From assembly GCF_051014445.1 (NCBI RefSeq), contig NC_135137.1, positions 28,645,501-28,709,500 of the forward strand: DNA of 64,000 bases, read 5' to 3'. How positions within the stretch are numbered: position 1 is the stretch's first letter; each line of letters opens with the position of its first letter. Origin of the DNA: Colletes latitarsis (lineage: Eukaryota; Arthropoda; Insecta; Hymenoptera; Colletidae). The notes under the pieces were generated by a model that saw only the letters and a list, made by a program, of their open reading frames with translations, searched no databases and was not told where the DNA came from. The translations under genes were made by a program, and so were the position numbers. This document shows, in pieces, positions 59,739 through 64,000 of this stretch.

Positions 59739-60362
59739 ATGGGGTGTTCGTCCACCCCAGGGGAAAATTTTAATGGGAGATTCTAGAGGCTACATTAAGA
59801 TGAAAATCAAGGATACTAATTTATTAATTGAGGCTTCGTTAAAAAGTTATAGAAACATTTCCGGCCACATAGTATATTTTCGGTAAAGAATTTTTTTCCC
59901 GAAAGTACGTAGGATTTCAGGGGTATATCTATTCGCCAAAAACGATTATAATTAACCTCCACAACCAAAAATAATTTTTCCAGAACGATTTAAAATTTTT
60001 TAATTTTGTTGACTTTGTCCACCTTCCTGAATTTTTTTCTCGAAAGTGCGAAGGATTTTCGATATATATGTAATGACCAAAAATGATTGTAATTGACCCT
60101 TACAACTAAAAATAATTTTTTCAGAATGATTTGAAAGTTTTTAATTTCGTCGAAAAATTTCCCCTTACTGAATTTTTTTCTCGAAAATGAGTTGGATTTA
60201 GAGGGTATGTCTATTGATCAAAAATGATTGTAATTGGCCCTTGCAACCAAAAATAATTTTTTCATAACGATTTGAAATTTTTTAATTTCGTCAAAAAGTT
60301 TCTGCACCTACCCTGTCGATTTTTCTTAAACATTCGTTTTTCATTTTTCGTAAATTTATTTG
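59739..60362 (-). mobile_element. Family A fragment, copy A10 (right end lost)
   Basis: The left end is degraded (ATGGGGTGTTCGTCCACCCC) but the terminal repeat follows through GGGAGATTCTAGAGGCT and GAGGCTTCGTTAAAAAGTTAT. The interior has three iterations of the TTTTTTTCTCGAAA/GTAATTGACCC subunit. It stops at about 60362 with no right terminus. The frame at 59692-59886 lies in the terminal repeat. Confidence 0.85.
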
Positions 60363-62255
60363 AGGGGGTTAATCGAGTTTGTACGAAAATTAGATGATAG
60401 CGACGAGCCTCTTACTTTATATTTTATTTTATAATTCTACGCTAAGCTAACATTTATATTGTATAATAATTTTGCAAAAATGTTGGAGAATTCGTCGATT
60501 AAACACCGTTTGCTTCTCGTTACTGATTAACTCTGCAGCATTCCGGGCGAAACGTTCGGGACCAAGAAAACGACAACGTCCCCAACGAAGGACAATCTGC
60601 TTTCAATTAACAATTCACCGCGGAGGATACGGAACTCCTCGATTACCGACACGATAGCAGCGACCAAAGAAGCGAGTAATTAATTAACTACTTCATTATT
60701 ATTCTTGTTTGATTCATTCGTAAGGAATCGATTCGGGGTCGGGGCTCCAGAAGCAACAGAGGGACGAGGAATGAAAGCGAAATGCACTCACAAAGAAATG
60801 TTAAGGGGATGAACGAATTAAAAAGCAAGTCTCTCGATGGAAGGGCATAACGATGACAGCGTCGAGATAATGAGGAACCCTTGTTGTTATGATCCCATCG
60901 TTTTCATCCCTTGTGTTCACAGTGCATCGTCGTATTACCGGATGCAGCACGCTAAACCTTTCGATTCATTACCCGTGTCCATGTATCTGAAACTGGAATA
61001 CTCGTAGCTGAAGAGATTTTAGCTAAATTAAAAAGCTGTTTACGTCATTTTCCCCTTTTTTTCCTGCCATGTTCCCTGTCTTTCCCACACCTTTGCGGGT
61101 CCACTGTCACGGCGCTCCGTCGAAGAGGGAAACTTCGTGTTCGTCTTCCGGAAGAAAGCAACAGTGACATTAAATTGCGGGGTCTTCTCTCCAGTGACGA
61201 TGAGAGCAACTTTGTGCAAAATACGTGTTTGAGTAATTATAATCGCGAGAACGGTGGATTGATTGGAAAAGTTATCCGCGAATTCAGTGTCACAGTCAAT
61301 TTATATGCACTTTTGTCTTCGTTTATTTTGCTCCAGTGTCAGGAGAAATTTTTCTTCAAAAGTTTTGTACAAAATTATACGTACTGTTATTTTTTTATTT
61401 TATATGTATATTTGTGGTAATGGTATTTAAAACTGAAGAAGTTCAATCGAAAATATATATCGATTTTTGGTTTGTTGTACCATGAATTTGGTATCTGTGC
61501 AATTTTCGTGTCATACGATTCAGTTATCTAGTGGAAAACAGATAACATTTCTTCGTACGGCCCTGACTATGATCTAAGTCCCTTAGCTGCTCGTATTTCT
61601 GTCAATTCACTTGTTTCGAGAGCTGAAACGTGTGAACTTTGACACCTACTCGATTTTACGACCTCGCTATATCGTGGCTCGGACTATACATGCTTTACGA
61701 TGATATAAACTTGCCTGGAAAAATATTAATTTCCTTAGAAAAATTTGGTACGAAGCTGTGATTATTTTTATTGAATTAAGTAACTATGGCAAATACCATC
61801 GAATTTTGATTTTAAAATTCAAGTTATTTGACGCTTTTATACGTTTTACTTTGAATAAAGAAACATTGTATTTACATTAATATTTTTAAAAAATTACATT
61901 CTTTATAAACTCTGGGTTCTTAGGGGCTTGTTTTCTACTAACTATTTTATTTTTTTCGATGGTAAAGAATTTTAATCTATTCAGAACAGATGCAGACAGA
62001 TTTATTCTAAGTAAATATATTTGATAACTAATTCATGCTAAATCGAAGAAGTTCTCGGTCAAAAACAGTCGAAATGAAATCACACATTAATCAGGGTGTA
62101 GTTTTTGAAAATGTAAAAATTGAATTAATCAACTTTAATACGTCTCAATTAAGTTTATCGGGAGAATCTCCAGGCAATTCAAGGTCGTTACATTGACCAG
62201 AAGAATACGTGAAACCCTTACGCTTACCGCAACCCTTAAGAATCGAGAAGTCGAT
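60363..62255. other. Non-coding interval with a GC-richer island at 60480-61250
   Basis: Frames 60472-60657 and 61175-61420 (plus) are unrecognised. The rest is AT-rich. Confidence 0.4.
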
Positions 62256-62258
62256 ATA

Positions 62259-62791
62259 CAGAGTGTTCCACATTTTTCCGTACACACTTCAGTAGTGTGT
62301 TTTATAAGTAAGACTAAAATGTAATATAACAAAAAATCCATAAATGCTTTGTTAAGAAGTTATAACAAAAATATGAAAAAAAAAATTTATAATAAAATTA
62401 AATCAATCTTTAGTAAGCATTCGATATCGTGAGTCTCTTAGTAATTTATTAAACATAAACTTGAACAATAATTCAAAATTTTATAACAACAAAAAGTTAT
62501 CATCGAAAAAAGAATACTTCAGCACCCAAGATAAATGACAGAAACTAAACTCTGATAAAGAAATGTTTAAGTTATCCACGTAATTCTACTTTAAAACTAT
62601 TCTTTCGCGTCTCAACTAGCAGTTGCTCTCTTTAAACAAAATTTTAGTAAATAACAGAACATCACATTTCATATTCTCGTCACAACTTCTCAACAAAGTA
62701 TTTATGGAATTTTTGTTGCATTACATCTTAGCTTAGTATTACTTGTAGAACACGCTGCTGAAGCGTGTACGGAAGAATGTGGAACACCCTG
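62259..62791. mobile_element. Family B inverted-repeat transposon
   Basis: Left end CAGAGTGTTCCACATTTTTC and inverted right end (minus strand CAGGGTGTTCCACATTCTTC) share about 125 bp, through CCGTACAC, CTTCAG, GTGTGTT, AATGTAAT, CCATAAAT, CTTTGTTAAGAAGTTATAAC-like sequence. TA flanks both ends. It is 533 bp with no transposase. It has the same layout as family A (CAGGGTGTTC start, long arms ending near an AAGTTAT word, TA target) but little sequence identity inside. Confidence 0.9.
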
Positions 62792-62799
62792 TACATAAA

Positions 62800-63425
62800 T
62801 TTATAAACCAGAACGATAACCACAGGCAGGGTAGCGTGAAAGGGTCTGCGTGAGCGCACGATTGGTGTAAATAATTTATCGAATCGGATGTTACCCGTTG
62901 GAACAAAACTTTCAAAATGGCTCGAAACTTTGGAAGCGCGCGGGGAACGGCGGGAAATTTTTACACGTCCCCGGGGGGTTACACAAAAGGCGTCCCGACG
63001 TCGTCGTCCCCGTCTGGCGAGTTCGCGGAAGTCTTGATCAATTCGTAATTAAAGCTGGCACCGGGGAACTTCGATATCGCGCCGCGAGAGAGCCTTTCGC
63101 GGAAGCTGTTTGCGCGCGTATCGCGGTAAAGAATTCATTAGCAGGATCCTCGGGACGTGAATGAAAATCTCACCGGAACTTGCAGTATTTTTTCAATTAA
63201 TCGAAAACCGGCTGGGCGAGCCAGCTGAATAATTGATCGCTACGCATTAGCCGGGCGCCGAACAATTTTCAGCCGTTGAACGTTTCCTCTTTTCAGTATT
63301 TGTTTAATAGATTGAACGGTCGCGTTAAGCAGATCCTTTCGCGAAAAGACTCTGTTCAAAATCGATGAAATCGCCCCCCTTCGTCACCCGTGGATTTGCT
63401 TCGACTTCTGCACACTTCGTTCTTG
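62800..63425. other. GC-richer island, function unknown
   Basis: Non-repetitive GC-rich block between family B and the solo LTR. The plus frame 62898-63164 (88 codons) is Gly/Arg/Val-rich and unrecognised. Confidence 0.35.
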
Positions 63426-63429
63426 GATC

Positions 63430-63962
63430 TGTAGCGGCCATTGTATAGCCACTACGCCCTTGCCAGTGTATGAATGGGAATGGAATGTAAGAATAGTTTT
63501 AAGCGTTCTATTTTTCCATTTTCCCAGAATCTTGTGCGAGCCTGGTCATCCTGTTAAACACTTGGCGACCAGAGTCGTACGAGGCGTCTGTTTTCCTTCA
63601 AGGTTTCGCCTGGGTCACGAACTACCCCGATCCAGGCCTGGTGAGCCTCGTGACTTTTATTTCCCTTTTTCACTGTAGCTAAACTTTCCCTACGCTAAGT
63701 ATTTTCCAGTTTCGTTTTTCCGTCTTTCTGTCCCATCTCTTTTTCTCTCCCTTTACTATTAGGTTAAGGAAGTGTATACTGAAGTGTATATTGAAGAGAG
63801 GTTGTAAGAAAGACGCTCAGTCCTGTTAGAGACGTAGTCGCGTGTTATAGTTCAGATCATTGTAACATTAACCTACGTGTGGCTACGTGTTACCCGCGGA
63901 AATAAACATTAATAATTGTGGGGTAGATTGTCGGGTGGTTATTTTACCCTCCAGCCCCCTCA
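63430..63962 (+). mobile_element. Solo LTR with 4-bp target duplication GATC
   Basis: TGTAGCGGCCATTG at 63430 starts and CCAGCCCCCTCA at 63962 ends the block (TG...CA). GATC precedes it (63426-63429) and follows it (63963-63966). AATAAA at 63901-63906 near the right end fits a plus-strand polyadenylation signal. The start forms a small hairpin (GTAGCGGC ... GCCACTAC). Length (533 bp) and 4-bp duplication fit Ty3/gypsy-type LTRs. The frame 63460-63678 inside it is not a gene. Confidence 0.78.
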
Positions 63963-64000
63963 GATCTATGCAACTGTCGATCATCTTTTCAAAGTAGGTA

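Noticed and set aside
62898..63164. 88-codon plus-strand frame in the last GC-richer island
   Set aside because: No domain or splice context; composition alone accounts for it.
63430..63600. TGGCGACCAGAG at about 63563 as a retroelement primer-binding site
   Set aside because: It resembles the TGGCGACC primer sites of some insect gypsy elements, but it lies inside a block already bounded by TG...CA ends and a GATC duplication.
1..64000. tRNA, rRNA, known insect microRNAs, CRISPR arrays and bacterial-type operons
   Set aside because: No cloverleaf with proper promoter boxes, no rRNA text, no remembered microRNA seed hairpin and no spaced direct-repeat array was found by eye.

Overview
This 64 kb window is AT-rich animal DNA, most likely from an insect and consistent with a hymenopteran. 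The reasons are the AT-rich background broken by short GC-richer islands, the absence of any operon-like gene packing, the dense small inverted-repeat transposons, and a Gag remnant that reads like the insect copia lineage. No complete cellular protein-coding gene is visible. Nearly all open frames are short and lie in repeats or in GC-richer islands. The window is best read as intergenic DNA or the large intron(s) of one or more genes, with a few exon candidates: a good 57-bp minus-strand exon at 13566-13622, a weaker plus-strand one at 19410-19526, and a short unrecognised minus-strand frame at 51639-51851.

Most of what can be identified is transposon-derived. The commonest is a TA-flanked family, called family A here. 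It begins CAGGGTGTTCGGCCACC and has about 115-bp terminal inverted repeats. There are ten copies or fragments: 11.4-12.4, 14.6-15.8, 30.1-31.1, 32.8-33.7, 37.2-37.6, 41.0-42.0, 48.1-48.5, 56.4-57.2, 57.9-58.7 and 59.7-60.4 kb. None carries a recognisable transposase. One copy (37.2-37.6 kb) is nearly a perfect foldback, and another (41.0-42.0 kb) is nested inside a TTAA-flanked element. A second TA-flanked family of the same design lies at 62.3-62.8 kb. A Tc1/mariner-type miniature element lies at 34.3-34.6 kb, and a second TTAA element at 43.2-44.0 kb.

Retroelements are a decayed copia-type element on the minus strand (22.1-23.5 kb: LTR, primer binding site, gag, start of protease), two solo LTRs with intact target duplications (35602-36173, GCAGT; 63430-63962, GATC), and a LINE 3' coding remnant fused to a decayed Tc1 transposase at 36.2-37.0 kb. 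Several local tandem duplications with units of about 75-245 bp are scattered through the AT-rich parts (6.0, 26.7, 29.0, 45.8 and 54.2 kb).

Between the repeats, non-repetitive GC-richer islands recur every few kilobases (about 4.6-5.9, 13.3-14.2, 16.0-16.4, 19.0-19.7, 23.9-24.6, 27.2-27.7, 28.4-29.0, 31.5-32.0, 34.9-35.6, 38.6-39.5, 42.5-43.2, 46.3-47.0, 48.6-49.1, 50.4-50.9, 52.8-53.7, 54.6-55.7, 57.2-57.8, 58.8-59.6, 60.5-61.2 and 62.8-63.4 kb). They are the likeliest places for exons or conserved regulatory DNA; sequence alone does not say which.
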